From Chlorops oryzae (taxonomy: Eukaryota; Arthropoda; Insecta; Diptera; Chloropidae): a DNA stretch of 64,000 nt. The stretch lies in assembly GCA_020466095.1 (NCBI GenBank), contig CM035807.1, positions 96,961,848 to 97,025,847 on the forward strand. Reading direction: 5' to 3'. Below the pieces are notes generated by a model, which worked only from the letters and a program-made list of their open reading frames with translations, was not told where the DNA came from and did not search any database. This document shows, in pieces, positions 1 to 10,337 of the stretch (position 1 is the stretch's first letter; each line of letters starts with the position of its first letter). A program made the position numbers and the translations under genes.

Positions 1-2
1 GC

Positions 3-77
3 GGCGATTGCAGAACATTGAAAGAGGTCGGCCTTAAAAATCGCGAAGTACTTTTCGTTAATGATCTGGAAGCGTAA
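3..77 (+). CDS. C-terminal end of an unidentified upstream gene (partial)
   Basis: The first 75 bases read as an open frame ending at TAA 75-77. The last residues are ...LKEVGLKNREVLFVNDLEA. A short 'TLKEVGLKN' followed by a hydrophobic strand is the sort of ending seen in ubiquitin-like folds, but too little is present to name a family. An AATAAA at about 333 could be the poly(A) signal of this gene. The frame could also be chance; there is no start or splice site in view to test it. Confidence 0.4.
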   Translation, partial: GDCRTLKEVGLKNREVLFVNDLEA

Positions 78-563
78 TAATCAAAGCCAATAGAAAATTG
101 TTGAATCAATGATGGAATTGTATTGTAAAATTGTTTCTAAATCTAAAGAATGACAAATTGACAGCTGGAAACTAAACGCATTCGCTGCAAAATTCGGACA
201 CATATACACTTTAACATACACACAGCCATACATGTTTCCATTTTATGCACTTTTCTCAACGTTTTTCTCAATCCTTAAGTTGTCTTCCGTTTTTAAACCT
301 AACAATTCTTATTCCGTGTTTCTTTAAGAAAATAAATTACTTGAAGACTACTAATTTCTTTCCTTCAATTTAATATGCTTTCTTGTTGTTTTTCATTTGT
401 ACTTTTTTTAACAAATTTAAACTAAACACCCACACAAGTACATACGTATTATCCTCTTTTAAGTCAGTTTGGTGTGAGCAAAATTACTAAAACATGAATA
501 TACATTTGCACCTATAGGAAATATAAAATTTTTTATCAACCAATCGAAGTCTTGTTTTCATTC
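78..563. other. AT-rich spacer, possible 3' UTR of the upstream gene
   Basis: No open frame of note. It contains the AATAAA motif near 333. Otherwise low-complexity AT-rich DNA. Confidence 0.4.
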
Positions 564-674
564 TAGTCGGAAACTCTCTATAACGAATTCAAGGGACGGA
601 GGGAAAAAATTCGTTAAAAATGTTGGGAAAAACATCGGCAATAGAGAGAAATTCGTTATATAGAGTTTCAACTG
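564..674. mobile_element. Short TA-flanked inverted-repeat element (pogo/Tc1-like MITE)
   Basis: The two ends are inverted copies: the left end reads GTCGGAAACTCTCTATAACG and the right end, reverse-complemented, reads CAGTTGAAACTCTATATAAC. TA dinucleotides flank it (564-565, slightly degenerate, and 675-676). A related but distinct element of the same style lies at 36779-36951. No coding capacity. Confidence 0.6.
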
Positions 675-879
675 TATCTGGTCATACATATATACAGTTC
701 AAACCTACATACCACGTTTATGCGTACCTGTAAATCGCGACTTACTGATCTCGAGTTAGCTTACCCATTGTTTATGCGTTTTTTAACTCGCGATTTGTGT
801 GCAGTAAGAAAAAAGTGGCAGCATTTCCGTAAGTCAGCTGTTGACTGTCAAGTGTCAAAAGATTTGTATTGAATCAGTT

Positions 880-943
880 ATGGATAAAAGCATATATTAC
901 TATATGTGGCACTCTACAACAACTATGCCTGTTGAGTTGAAGT
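880..943 (+). other. Displaced native start codon and the short upstream ORF it now makes
   Basis: ATG 880-882 is followed by GAT AAA AGC, the same codons that follow the ATG at 1554. After the insertion this ATG opens a short frame that runs into the element and stops at TAG 943-945. If the transcript still starts upstream of 880 this would be an upstream ORF ahead of the main frame, unless the element is spliced out. Confidence 0.6.
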
Positions 944-1564
944 AGGCCCCCGTTGCATGCATTCTTATGGCAAAATCAAAAACGTAGCACGCCCCCGAGA
1001 AATTCCGGGTCCGGTCTAACAAATCTTTTCAAATCTTGTAACATGTACCAAAATGTTTGGTATAATTCATATACATGTATAAGTGTTCGTCAAATATTTT
1101 TTTTTAAAACTCATTTTTTTTTCGACTAAAATATGGTTTTTATATAATATCAAAAATCTTTACGTAAAATTTTCCTTTTGTTCTTCAACAACGCTAAAGA
1201 AGAGCACTCATGCTTCGAATATGACCGAATCGTTTGTTTACAAAACAGTAACAGCTGATATGAACTTTTCAGTGATGTAAAAAAATTCTAGCTCGATACC
1301 AAACTAATGGCTCAAGTACTTATAACAAATCATGCTAAAATGAATACAAAAACTACTTATTTTTCGAACTCCTCTCTTGAAAAGGGCACAGTATTGCATA
1401 ATCTTTCATCAAAAACCTAAAAGGTTGTATACTAAAAAGAAAACATTAAAAAATTTCAACGCAAGAATTCTTAGTTACAAAATTGAGTGAGTACTCAAAA
1501 CATTCTAGCATCACTAATTCGGTTGTTGTTGGGAGTGCCACATATAGTAATATATGGATAAAAG
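883..1564. mobile_element. Non-autonomous TIR element inserted at a start codon, with 8-bp target duplication
   Basis: Element body 891-1556. Its ends are inverted repeats (CATATATTACTATATGTGGC at the left, its complement at the right). It is flanked by the direct repeat GATAAAAG at 883-890 and 1557-1564 (nine bases match if the following C is counted). A second copy of the family, itself hit by two other elements, lies at 16927-18310; internal stretches match in reverse orientation, including the GGGGGCGTGCTACGTTTTT block. No transposase frame is present. The 8-bp duplication would suit hAT or P-type elements; superfamily not assigned. Confidence 0.85.
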
Positions 1565-2515
1565 CAAGGAAATGCAACAAGAGCTGGAGAGGCCGAATCC
1601 CTTCAAAACCCAACAATGGGGCCAAAAGAAATTTGTTCCTAAAGGTAATAGAGAGCGTATAGATTTCCATAACAAATTTTCTTTGGGTAAGGATGAAGAG
1701 GAAGAGTACGTTGTATGGAGGGAGTACGTTGTATGTTGTTCATGCTTGCAATTTTCAGTTTCTCACAATTTCTCTACAAAATGGATAAAGGGCATATACG
1801 AACATGGAAATCCAACTGCGATTGATTCTTATGATTGGTGCCAAATTTGTTTGTGTGGCACTTATCTGCTTTCAAAATCTGTATTTGTATTGTGATTGTG
1901 AGAGACCACTTCCCTGAACGTCCCTTGCCTTCTAAATAACTGCCTAATATGTGTTCAATTGTGTATTTAAGAGACAAGTTTCTAGGAACACCGTTTACTT
2001 ATCACCCATACCTATCTGAAATTTTACAAATTTTCCAATCCAATATAGTTCCAAATCGACCTAAAACAGAAAGAGTTCCAACGGAATCCGCTACACCATG
2101 GAAAAAATTCAAAGACCAGCTTTTGGAGAAGCAACGCGAAGAGGATACATCCAATGCAATCGACATGGACAGTGCTGAGGCGAAAGAAATGCTAAAGAAA
2201 CGCGAACAGAACTACAGGCGAATGCTAATAAAAGATCAAGCCAAACAACCTACAAAATGGGAAAATTTCGAAGACACTCCGGCAGAAGAAGCTACATCGT
2301 CTCGCAAAAAGCCGAATCTGTTTATTCAAAACTTGGAAAAAACTGTGGGCTCTCCCAACTTTGATTCAAAAAAACTAAACTTTAAGCAGAATAATACTCT
2401 ACGTAAAATTATAACGAAAGGCATAACTGAGAGTCACGGTAATCTGAGAAAAACTATATTGGACATTAAGCGAAAAAAAAGGATAAACAAGATGAAAAAG
2501 GAGCAATCGAGGTGA
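1554..2515 (+). CDS. Lysine-rich protein of unknown function, two exons
   Basis: I read exon 1 as 1554-1686, ending at a good donor (TTGG|GTAAGG), and exon 2 as 2049-2515, after the acceptor ATATAG. The phases agree (G|TT) and give about 199 residues. An alternative donor at 1646 (AAAG|GTAATA) would also keep frame. The product begins MDKSKEMQQELERPNPFK. It is highly charged, with predicted helical stretches rich in K, E and R, and a very basic C-terminus (KRKKRINKMKKEQ), which may be nuclear or nucleolar. No signal peptide, membrane segment or familiar domain. The ATG at 1554 is the last three bases of a transposable element that landed just after the original ATG (880). The gene converges on the SMYD-like gene, 147 bp apart. 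Function not recognised. Confidence 0.6.
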
Positions 2516-2662
2516 TTGAAAAGCCATATGGGCTGCTTCTTTTAATTTGAACTAAGAACTTATTAATACGTTTTCAAAATATAAAGAAGAAAAAAATTTA
2601 AGTAAAAAATCATATCCAAACTTTGTCTTTTCCATTTTCATTAATTTCCACTTTCCTCCGAA

Positions 2663-4105
2663 TCATTCTCCAGAAAGCCCTTCAACACTCAAACCCAACT
2701 GTTCGTGTGCTTGCTTAGCCATGCGTCCGAGTATTCCTTCCTGCGATGCGCCGTCTTCATGCTGAAGAATGTCTACACTTTCCTCAAGCACTTCGATGGC
2801 TTCAAGTAATTTCTGCTTGAGTGCATCACCGGTTAAAACGCCCGCTATGAATCCACTCTTTGCCAATAGAACAATCGGAACGTGCAATTCATACAGCATC
2901 AGGGCTCGAGTTCTACTTAAGCCTGGTTCGAAAACATTCAGAACGCGTAGGACTTGTCGACACAGCTCCTCTTTACGTTCGAGCAAAACATCAGGTAGTT
3001 CCGCAAGCTCGTAACCCTTAAAGTATTATCAATTTGAAATATTTATCATAATTCGATTCGAAAGTACCTCGACACGTCCGTACATTTCGATAAGATTCTG
3101 TCTCAAGCTTGTGTTTATAAAGTGCAATGGATGCAGCACGCTTCGATATTTTCTCATAAGTTTCTCAGTTCCTTGCAAACGTTCAGCGCCAAGATCTTGA
3201 ACCTGTACAGAGTTTTAAAATTGATTCTTACTGGAATTGGATTTTTCTGATATGGGGTTTTACCTGGACATCAGCGATTTCCGCTTGCATTACACCGATG
3301 GCTTTCTGTATAGCTTCACTGCTTGTCTGGAATTCGCATAAATTACATTTCCACACCGCAATCGGATCTATTTACATGAGGATGATATTACAATCCCATT
3401 GGAGAGGCATTACAAAGAAACTTACCCAGCGGATTTGTGTTCAGAATCCAACCATCTTCACATTTACTGCATTTGAATGTACTAAAGTTTGTGGCCAACT
3501 CTGTCGGATCCTTGCAACGTCACAGTCACACGAGAAATATTTACCAGTTTTTAAATGCTCCTGTCTTTGTGCTGTTCCATTAAGCGTATATGTATATGAA
3601 TGTTGCAATTGCTTCCCAGCTTCAAGGTCACACATGGCGCGTAGTCGAATTCTGTAAGACAATTACGATGAGAATCGTCTAATATAGAGATCTCGATAAA
3701 GCCGAGTTAAGATATTTACTTGAAACCTTCACTGGGATAAACACAACGTGCAGTATTTGGCACGCAATTATGTGCTAAAATGCCTGTTATAGGGTACAAA
3801 CAACGTAACATATGTCCTCGTAAAGTACGTGCCTCGAAGGCATTAACTTCTAGGATTCCAATAACCTAAAAATCGATAATGCATTAGTTTCACCATTCAA
3901 GAATGTTCAAATCAAAAATACCTGCATGATTAGATCCTCGGAGAAACGATCAGCTAGCTTGCATGGACCTCGTAGATATTGCGCTATATTTATACGATCG
4001 GCATTCCAAATTTCTGTCATTTGCCGACGTGATTCATCGTGGTATTCCATTGGAGCTACTTCGTTCTCCCAACGTGTCGGATTTGATTCCTTAGCCAAGA
4101 GGACT
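2663..4105 (-). pseudogene. SMYD/msta-like SET protein, shared exons 2-7, one frameshift
   Basis: Six exons on the minus strand: 4105-3922, 3865-3720, 3651-3426, 3367-3264, 3202-3068 and 3016-2663, all with GT-AG borders and matching phases. They encode the second half of a SET domain, the signature GILAHNCVPNTARCVYP, then IRLRAMCDLEAGKQL and SYTYTLNGTAQRQEHL, a post-SET Cys cluster (SCDC, later CSKCEDGW and WKCNLCEF) and a helical C-terminal repeat domain. This is the layout of the insect SmydA/msta class of putative lysine methyltransferases. In exon 4, near 3525-3535, the frame breaks between the SCDC and CKDPTEL blocks; one base appears missing. With exon 1b from ATG 7221 the exons total 1496 nt, one short of a multiple of three. 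Either a decaying gene or an assembly indel. The other genes in the window are intact, so I lean to decay. Confidence 0.65.
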
Positions 4106-4636
4106 CTATAAAATGGACAAATTTTAGATATCGTCAAGAGGAGGCATAGAATTATATTTCGAAAACTTAAAAAATTCATTATTGGTAAGCAAGTTTTTAT
4201 ACTCCCTCTATGATCGATCATTGAACCATATTAATTTATTTTTACAATAGAGAAATGCAAACGCACCCACAATTTAGTAAACTTAAGCAGCTATATTCCT
4301 AATTGCCATTATTAAATCGACAAGAAGCCACTGATGCATAAAAGCAATAGAACGAGAGCTGACTTTAATACTGAAATTCACACTGTACGAAGAGAAAAGG
4401 AAAACTTTTGAAATTTTGATAGTGTCAACCTCGAGTTTAATGTCATTTGTCAATTTGTCATAAAGCTGTTCTTCTTTTTTTTAACGGAAAATTAGTTCAT
4501 GTTTTTCACAATTTTCTATTTATGTTCTTTTTTAAGGAAAAATCGTACTTAGTGCATTTTAAAGTTTCGTATAAGTGTTTGAGGATGTTCATTTTGAACG
4601 TCCAAAGTATTTATAGCGTAAGTACCGAAGTCGAAC

Positions 4637-5020
4637 CTTAAGGGAGTAATGCAATCCAACTGAATACAGCCACTCGACTCATTTTCGATCGCGTAAAATT
4701 TTGCTTTCGATTCACGAAAAACGCTGCATTCCATGTCACGATGGAGGCTGTCAATTTTGATGCACTCGGAGCATAACGGCCATTTGCATAGCTCACAACG
4801 ATTCGTATATTGTGTCAACAATTTTCACCGGTTCGCAGCACTCCAGACAGACGATCGGACTGCAGCATTTCGGACCCAAAGCAAACGGTGACTCCTCGAT
4901 TATAATATCGTGTATCTTCACTGATTCGGTCGCAACTAAATATCGTCCCAAGACACTTCTATCGTAGCGCACTTCCGTGCGATTAATTGTGAACGCATTT
5001 TGTGGCCTCTCGGACGTCAT
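4637..5020 (-). pseudogene. Alternative first exon 1a of the SMYD-like gene (N-SET plus MYND), frameshifted
   Basis: Starts ATG 5020-5018 (MTSERPQNAF). It encodes the SET N-terminal strand (GRYLVATESVKIHD..., ESPFALGPKC) and a MYND zinc finger: CLECC, then after a frame jump near 4818-4830, CELCKWPLCSEC and the closing H-x3-C (HRDMEC). It ends in CITPLR at 4637, phase 2, which fits exon 2 at 4105. The donor is GTTCGA, weaker than exon 1b's GTTAGT. The frame jump cannot be removed by an intron of normal size. Exon 1a and 1b are clear duplicates of each other. Exon 1a looks like the decaying member. Confidence 0.6.
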
Positions 5021-5155
5021 TTCCCATAAGTACTGACTTGTCAAATGCTCATAATTCTATTTCGATCGTAGGTTGTGCCTGGGGAAATTATACACTTGCC
5101 GCTCAGAAAGCTTTTTTCCCCCAAATTTGTTCAAACAAAATGCTGGGTTTGTCTG

Positions 5156-5277
5156 TCGTCGTTCATATTATGCGACAAGACAAGCGAGCGACACGGTGGG
5201 GGGAAGAGTACCCCGAACGTCCCTCGCCAACAACCACCGTGTCGCTCGCTTGTCTTGCCGCATAATATGAACGACGA
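5156..5277. repeat. Near-perfect hairpin, 44-bp arms, 34-nt loop
   Basis: Arms 5156-5199 and 5234-5277 pair at 43 of 44 positions. The arms contain ACAAGCGAGCGACACGGTGG and its complement. Locally GC-rich in AT-rich DNA. It lies about 135 bp upstream of the SMYD exon 1a start codon. No target duplication seen. Confidence 0.85.
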
Positions 5278-6124
5278 TTTAACAAATCTTCGAGGGTGTA
5301 ATAACCCATTGGAGGTGCGTCAAGATGATCTGTTTTTTGGCGAGAGTTCCAAAAGCTTTATTTCCATAAATTCGAGTGTGTGCAACTTTTGCATTTATTT
5401 TGTGTATTGAAAAATGCTTTTAATGGGTTTGGCCGCAGTGTGGTCGAGTCAAAATAGATTCGAATTTAAAGATTTTGATGAATCGAAGTTGAATTTATTG
5501 CATTTCGTAAAGGATTTCCTAGGGCACGAAGTTCAACTGCTTCTTTCACACATAGGCTTATACAAAGTCTTAGGCTCGTAATCTTCATCCTAGTATAAAC
5601 TCATTGAAGATTTTAATTTTTAACTAATAAGCTAAATAAGATGTTTTATGAATGTTTTTTTTTTTAATTCGAAAATTTCGAAAGTCTTCGATTTATTTAT
5701 CAGACATTCTCTAGAAATCCAATCCGAATAAAAAAATTCGAAAAAGCTTAGGTTTCTAATGAAATCACATTGATTTCGAATCTTTTTATGGGGTTTCAAT
5801 TTCTAGAGCATGCCTCAATGCTTGGTATTCAATAGCGCATGAATTCTTTCGCAGTAATTCCATCAAATATTCAGCACATACAAACATTTGGGACCAGTTA
5901 CAATCGAAAGCGCAGTTGATTGAAACTGATTCGATGTGATTGGATGTGTCAAAAAATTTACAGGAATTCCTGCTCTATTAAAAACCAGGTATATAGGTTA
6001 AGCTGGCACAAAGACTAATAGAATATGGTCGAAAATTCAAACTTCCGAACATTTTAAACCTACATAAAAACTACGGAAAGTTTCAAGGGCACCTTTTTTT
6101 TTAAAAAAAATTGTTACATCCGCC

Positions 6125-6250
6125 AATTCTACGCAAAACGGTCCCACAGGTCAAACCCGTCACAGCCATTCTGAGCAGAAATTAGGTAATTTCTTCAATA
6201 GTTAAAAGTTTTCAAAATTTTAAGTCCTTGAGAATCACATCCTTTGTTTT
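6125..6250. repeat. Interspersed repeat fragment, relative at 14925-15060
   Basis: Shares CTACGCAAAACGGT, CAGAAATTAGGTAAT and GAGAATCACATC in the same order with 14925-15060. Source element unknown. Confidence 0.65.
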
Positions 6251-6289
6251 TTTAATATTGAAAAAATTTTTTTCTCTGATTATTTTTTA

Positions 6290-6465
6290 TTAACCCTTTA
6301 CTGCATGATATATCGAAAAAATGCAAAAAAAAAAAAAAATGTTTTTGCAGAACCATTTATTAAGACTTCAAAAATAATTATTTATCGTTTGCTATCAACA
6401 AATGATTCGTTTCCGTTAATTTTTTCCAGAAACCATATATGGGCTCGTGTGCGGTAAAGGGTTAA
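6290..6465. mobile_element. TTAA-flanked MITE
   Basis: Body 6294-6461. Ends CCCTTTACTGCA and its near-complement TGCGGTAAAGGG, flanked by TTAA at 6290-6293 and 6462-6465. TTAA duplications are typical of piggyBac and Kolobok-type elements. Confidence 0.75.
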
Positions 6466-6874
6466 GATTTGATTTGTTTTGAAAATTTGCCGCATGTGAA
6501 TTTAAAAAATCTCACAGCGTATGCAATTTTATTTAAAAATTTAAATATTTTAAAATTTTGAATTATTTCAGACGTCAGAAAACAAATTTTAAAATTTTCG
6601 AGAGTTTTCCGTTAGTTTCTCAAAATTTTTAAAATTCAATGAACTTTGTTTACATTGGCACACTTTCCTTTGCTCTTCTCTCCACTCTCCACTCTCCTCA
6701 TTTCTTTATATTTCCTTATTTTCTTTCAATCTTTGACAACAAAACAAAGAGCACACTCACTCGACCACTTGCGCAAATTCAAGAACATGCCGATCAAATC
6801 GAATTGTGTCATGTCAACAAGTTCGATGAGCAAAAACAGCCGATTGAATCTTGAAAATTTTTCTTTGCACTAAC

Positions 6875-7305
6875 CTCAATGGCGTTATGCAATCCAGCTG
6901 GGCGCAGACTCCATCTTCTCCAACGTTCCCGGCGAAAGTCACCTTTGCCTTCGAAAACACCTCGCACTCGCCCAGATGCTGCTCACAGTCCTTACAAGCG
7001 CTGCACAGAGGCCAATCGCAATTCTCGCACCTGTCCAGAGAATCTCCATCTTCTCCGAACTCCAAGAAACGATAGCACCCAAGGCAGACTATTCCGCTAT
7101 TTTGCTTGGGGCCAAGCGCAAATGGCGTCTCCTCGACGACGACGTCACCCTTTTTCACGCCTTCCGTGGTCACAAGACATCGTCCGAATCGAACATCGGC
7201 GACTATCTTTGACTTGAACATCGCGTTCTTCACGTCCGCGTGGTCCAAGGTCTTTAATTCAATAATTTTTGCGAAATTATTCTTCTCTTCCCGATATTCA
7301 ATCAA
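6875..7305 (-). CDS. Alternative first exon 1b of the SMYD-like gene (N-SET plus intact MYND)
   Basis: Open frame on the minus strand, probable start ATG 7221-7219 (MFKSKIVADVRFGRCL). The frame is open further upstream, so a 5' exon is possible. It encodes the SET N-terminal part (ETPFALGPK) and a complete MYND finger: CLGC, CENCDWPLCSAC and H-x3-C in HLGEC. It ends CITPLR at 6875 with donor GAG|GTTAGT. The phase fits exon 2 at 4105, so the natural transcript would skip exon 1a in a 2.8-kb intron. In Drosophila, msta is annotated with two isoforms differing in the N-terminal half; this arrangement would fit that pattern, from memory. Role inferred as protein or histone methylation or a catalytically divergent relative. 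Confidence 0.65.
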
Positions 7306-7479
7306 TAAACGAACGTTGTATACTGGCTGGGAGGAGAACTGGCAAGGCGAACTCGACTTTCGATTTGAAAATGAAATTTCAACATTCTCCGATTTTATAA
7401 ACGATTCCCGAAAGCGCCGCCGTAGTCGTTCTTTTAAGTGCGTTGCACAAAGTTGCCTCTTGGGGTTCTATTTTTAAAT

Positions 7480-8620
7480 GGTTTTCATTTCATTTTCTCT
7501 CTCTCTCTCTCTCTCTAAGCGGACCGAAGAAAAGCCTATTCAACGGGGCGAAATGAAAAGTGCAAGGAGATCTTCAATAAAAACTAATTTCTTCAATTAA
7601 TCAAAATACCCTTCACTTTTCCGACTGCGCGGATAAATTGTCATGTTGGAACGATGCATTTACATCTGTAATTTCCGGACAATGTCTCGTGCCGTTAATT
7701 GACGAACGCGGTCATCAACTAAAAAAGGAATACATCGAATGAAATCAATGCTTCTTAATCCACAAAAGTTTCATAGGGCTTTTCAATTTTTAAATATTTT
7801 CGGGGATGTCATAAGTTAACCAACAATCAAAGCAAATTTTTTCATCGTTGTTTCAAAATTAGTCGTTTATTTCTCTAATAAAAGGCAGAATATCTTCTAA
7901 ATAAATATAAAAACTTTAATCTAAGATAGGTTGTTCATATTTACATTTTGAGCAAACATAGATTAAATCCTTTTTATTAAGGACTTTGTTCAAACACCTA
8001 AAAGAAAATATTTTAATTGTACATTTGAAATGAAAAATGTCTTCGTAGAAATCGAAAAAACTAATTGTTTCTATCGATAATGTCAGATAAGGTATTGTTG
8101 GCTTAACCCTCTAGTGCTTAACAGAGCCTCAAGGAACTCTTTACAAAACTCGTTTTAATGCCAAACCCAACGGATTTTAATGCGTAAAAACCTTTTATAA
8201 TGGTTGATAGTAGATGTAGGAAAATATTTTTAAAGGCTCTTAAAAGCTTTCTTCTATATCTTCATTTGATCAAGGATGTGGATTTACGATGAAAAAATTG
8301 CACGTGGGTGTCCTTTGCTTTCATATACCTACCAATTAAAGTATTTTTGAGTTCCTCGATCGTGCTTATTATTTTTTTTCGATCAGATTAAGTGGTTTTT
8401 TATTGTTTTTAACGTTGGATGACTTTATTAGAGGTAAGTTCTATATGAGACCATTTATTCATTCTTCACTCTTCGACAGTCAAGAGTAATTTTTTTGCAG
8501 CTACTTTTTTGCCTACTTTTTTTTGTTTGTTTTGGTTAGCATGGAATATGGCAGGACACAAATTTGGCAAGCCATGAAAAGTTGTAAGTTGAGATGCCGG
8601 GTAATGCGTTATTGCAATTA
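7480..8620. other. Intergenic, no gene seen
   Basis: A CT microsatellite sits at about 7495-7517. The rest is AT-rich with only short open frames of unlikely composition. Confidence 0.6.
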
Positions 8621-8771
8621 TGCGCTATCGATTTCGATACTAGAAGAACGAGAACCATTCGATACTATCGACGGTGTCATCGATAGTTTTGCAGCTCTAA
8701 CCTTTCATTCGCTCGGTTTCTTTCGTGGTCGTGTGTGTTGCTACGTTTTAGAAAAAGAATATACATAAAAA
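8620..8771 (+). promoter_or_regulatory. Probable porin promoter and non-coding first exon
   Basis: Upstream are DRE-like motifs (TATCGATT 8626-8633; ATCGATAG 8679-8686). Then come pyrimidine runs suited to a TCT-type initiator (CCTTTCATTCG, GGTTTCTTTCG) and a stretch ending at about 8770 before GTAAGT, a consensus donor. The likely acceptor is just before the porin ATG (TTATTGAAG|ATG). This is the arrangement of a housekeeping fly promoter. Its right part is copied at 14557-14640. Confidence 0.5.
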
Positions 8772-10337
8772 GTAAGTAGGAAAAATGAAAATATATCAAT
8801 AAAACGAAACGCGACCTCAGAGTTTCCCAGAATGGCCCAATAAGCAAGCAAACTGACTTTCCTTCAAGCGCCAAATTCGCAAAGTGATTTCATAACCTCC
8901 AAAAGTCGTGTGCGTGTTTCGTGTGTGTATGTGTGTGTGCGTATGGACGAGAGCAGAAAGAAGGCTGCCGGCCCCATTTCAGCTCCCGCAAAGAATTTTC
9001 ATTCGACTTCGAATGGAATAATGAATTCATGGCGTACTCAGACTTTGAGGCGAATCGAACAATTCCATGTCAGCGCGATTGCTTATGGGTGGCGCGAAAA
9101 TATTCTGGGATTTTCAGTTACATAACCGTTTTTATTGAGAAAGCGTTGCATTTTACGTGAGCACTTTAAATTTTTTGACTTAGTTTTGTCGCATTTGAAG
9201 TCACATGAATGAAATGGATGAGAGCGAACCTTTTTATTCACTGAACGACCTTAGTGCAATAATAATTATTTCGTTTTTTGTTCTTTTAACGGTTTTCGTA
9301 GAACCTTCGTGACTTCGCAATAAGCGCACGGTTGACGTCACAAAAATCGATAATCCTCGCACTCAAGTACATAGGTAGAAAGTAGTGCATCCTACATAGG
9401 TTCTATAATATGTATTAGTTTATCAGTTCAGGAGTTATTTGTCAGCTGTTCTTATCTATTTTAAATAAATGAACTCTTTCATATGTATCCCGTCCATAAT
9501 TCATCACATTTTTTGGATTATGCAATGCCCCGCAAGAAATTGAAATTTTCAGTCTCTCTATATCTGGTTATGATGGGGGTCGCCCTTTGTGTGTGTGTTT
9601 GCATTTCATATTCTACAAAACGTGTTTGTTTTTACCTTTCATCTTCTTTTCCTCGGCATTGTTCTTTATCGTTATATCTGCCAAGATTTTTCATATTTTT
9701 TTGGCCGAAATGAGCAATAATTCTGAATGTTTTAAAATTCTAGGACCCCCTCCACACGTTTTAGAAAACTAATTTCGTGTTTTCATTTGGCATTTTTCGT
9801 CGAATTTAGCCGGTTCGGTCAAGAGGAGTCATTAACCTTACAAACTGAAATCAATTTGACTATGTAGTTGCTCTGAGTTGCTTGGTTCTTTCACTGATCC
9901 AAAGAGAGAATTTCGTTTTTGTTTCCAATGCAAAGAGATCTTGAAATTGTTTGCGTTGTGCAACTTAATAAGCGGCCAACTGTGTGCGCTTCACAACCGA
10001 ATGCTTTTGTTACAAAAATCATGTTCGATGTGGTCGACATAATGAAACCTTGAACTTGTGTCTTAAACGAGGAGCCGATTACTTTTTGAACGTGCCTCAG
10101 CCACATCCGAAGAATTTTATTGGCACAAACAAAACAAATTTTATACACTTTTTATCAGAACAAACAGATTTATTTTCTTCGTCTCACATCTAATAATAGA
10201 ACCGTAGATGTGTCGACTTGTTGACTACTCTTTCTATCAGCCCTGTCGGATTTATTTACACGCTTTTAACACTTCGTGCGGAATTGCTTTTTAACGAATT
10301 AGATTTTAAGTAAAAACAATTTTTTTCGTTATTGAAG
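8772..10337 (+). other. Probable 5' intron of porin
   Basis: If exon 1 ends at about 8770 this is the intron ahead of the coding exons. The part 9314-9787 recurs at about 95 percent identity at 16085-16556. Short open frames at 9483-9772 recur too but look like chance. Confidence 0.45.

Larger units (their letters stand above)
5045..6870. other. Spacer or intron between exons 1b and 1a of the SMYD-like gene
   Basis: AT-rich. It holds a near-perfect 44-bp-arm hairpin (5156-5277), an interspersed repeat at 6125-6250 that has a relative at 14925-15060, and a TTAA-flanked inverted-repeat element (6294-6461). No coding frame convinced me. Confidence 0.6.

Noticed and set aside
883..1564. Calling the 891-1556 element a Mutator-type element from a 9-bp duplication
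   Set aside because: The ninth base is C in both copies and fits better as the first base of the terminal repeat, leaving 8 bp; superfamily left open.
9483..9772. Duplicated open frames at 9483-9772 and 16242-16509 as a small gene
   Set aside because: They recur only because the DNA was duplicated; frames differ between the copies and there is no start or splice support.
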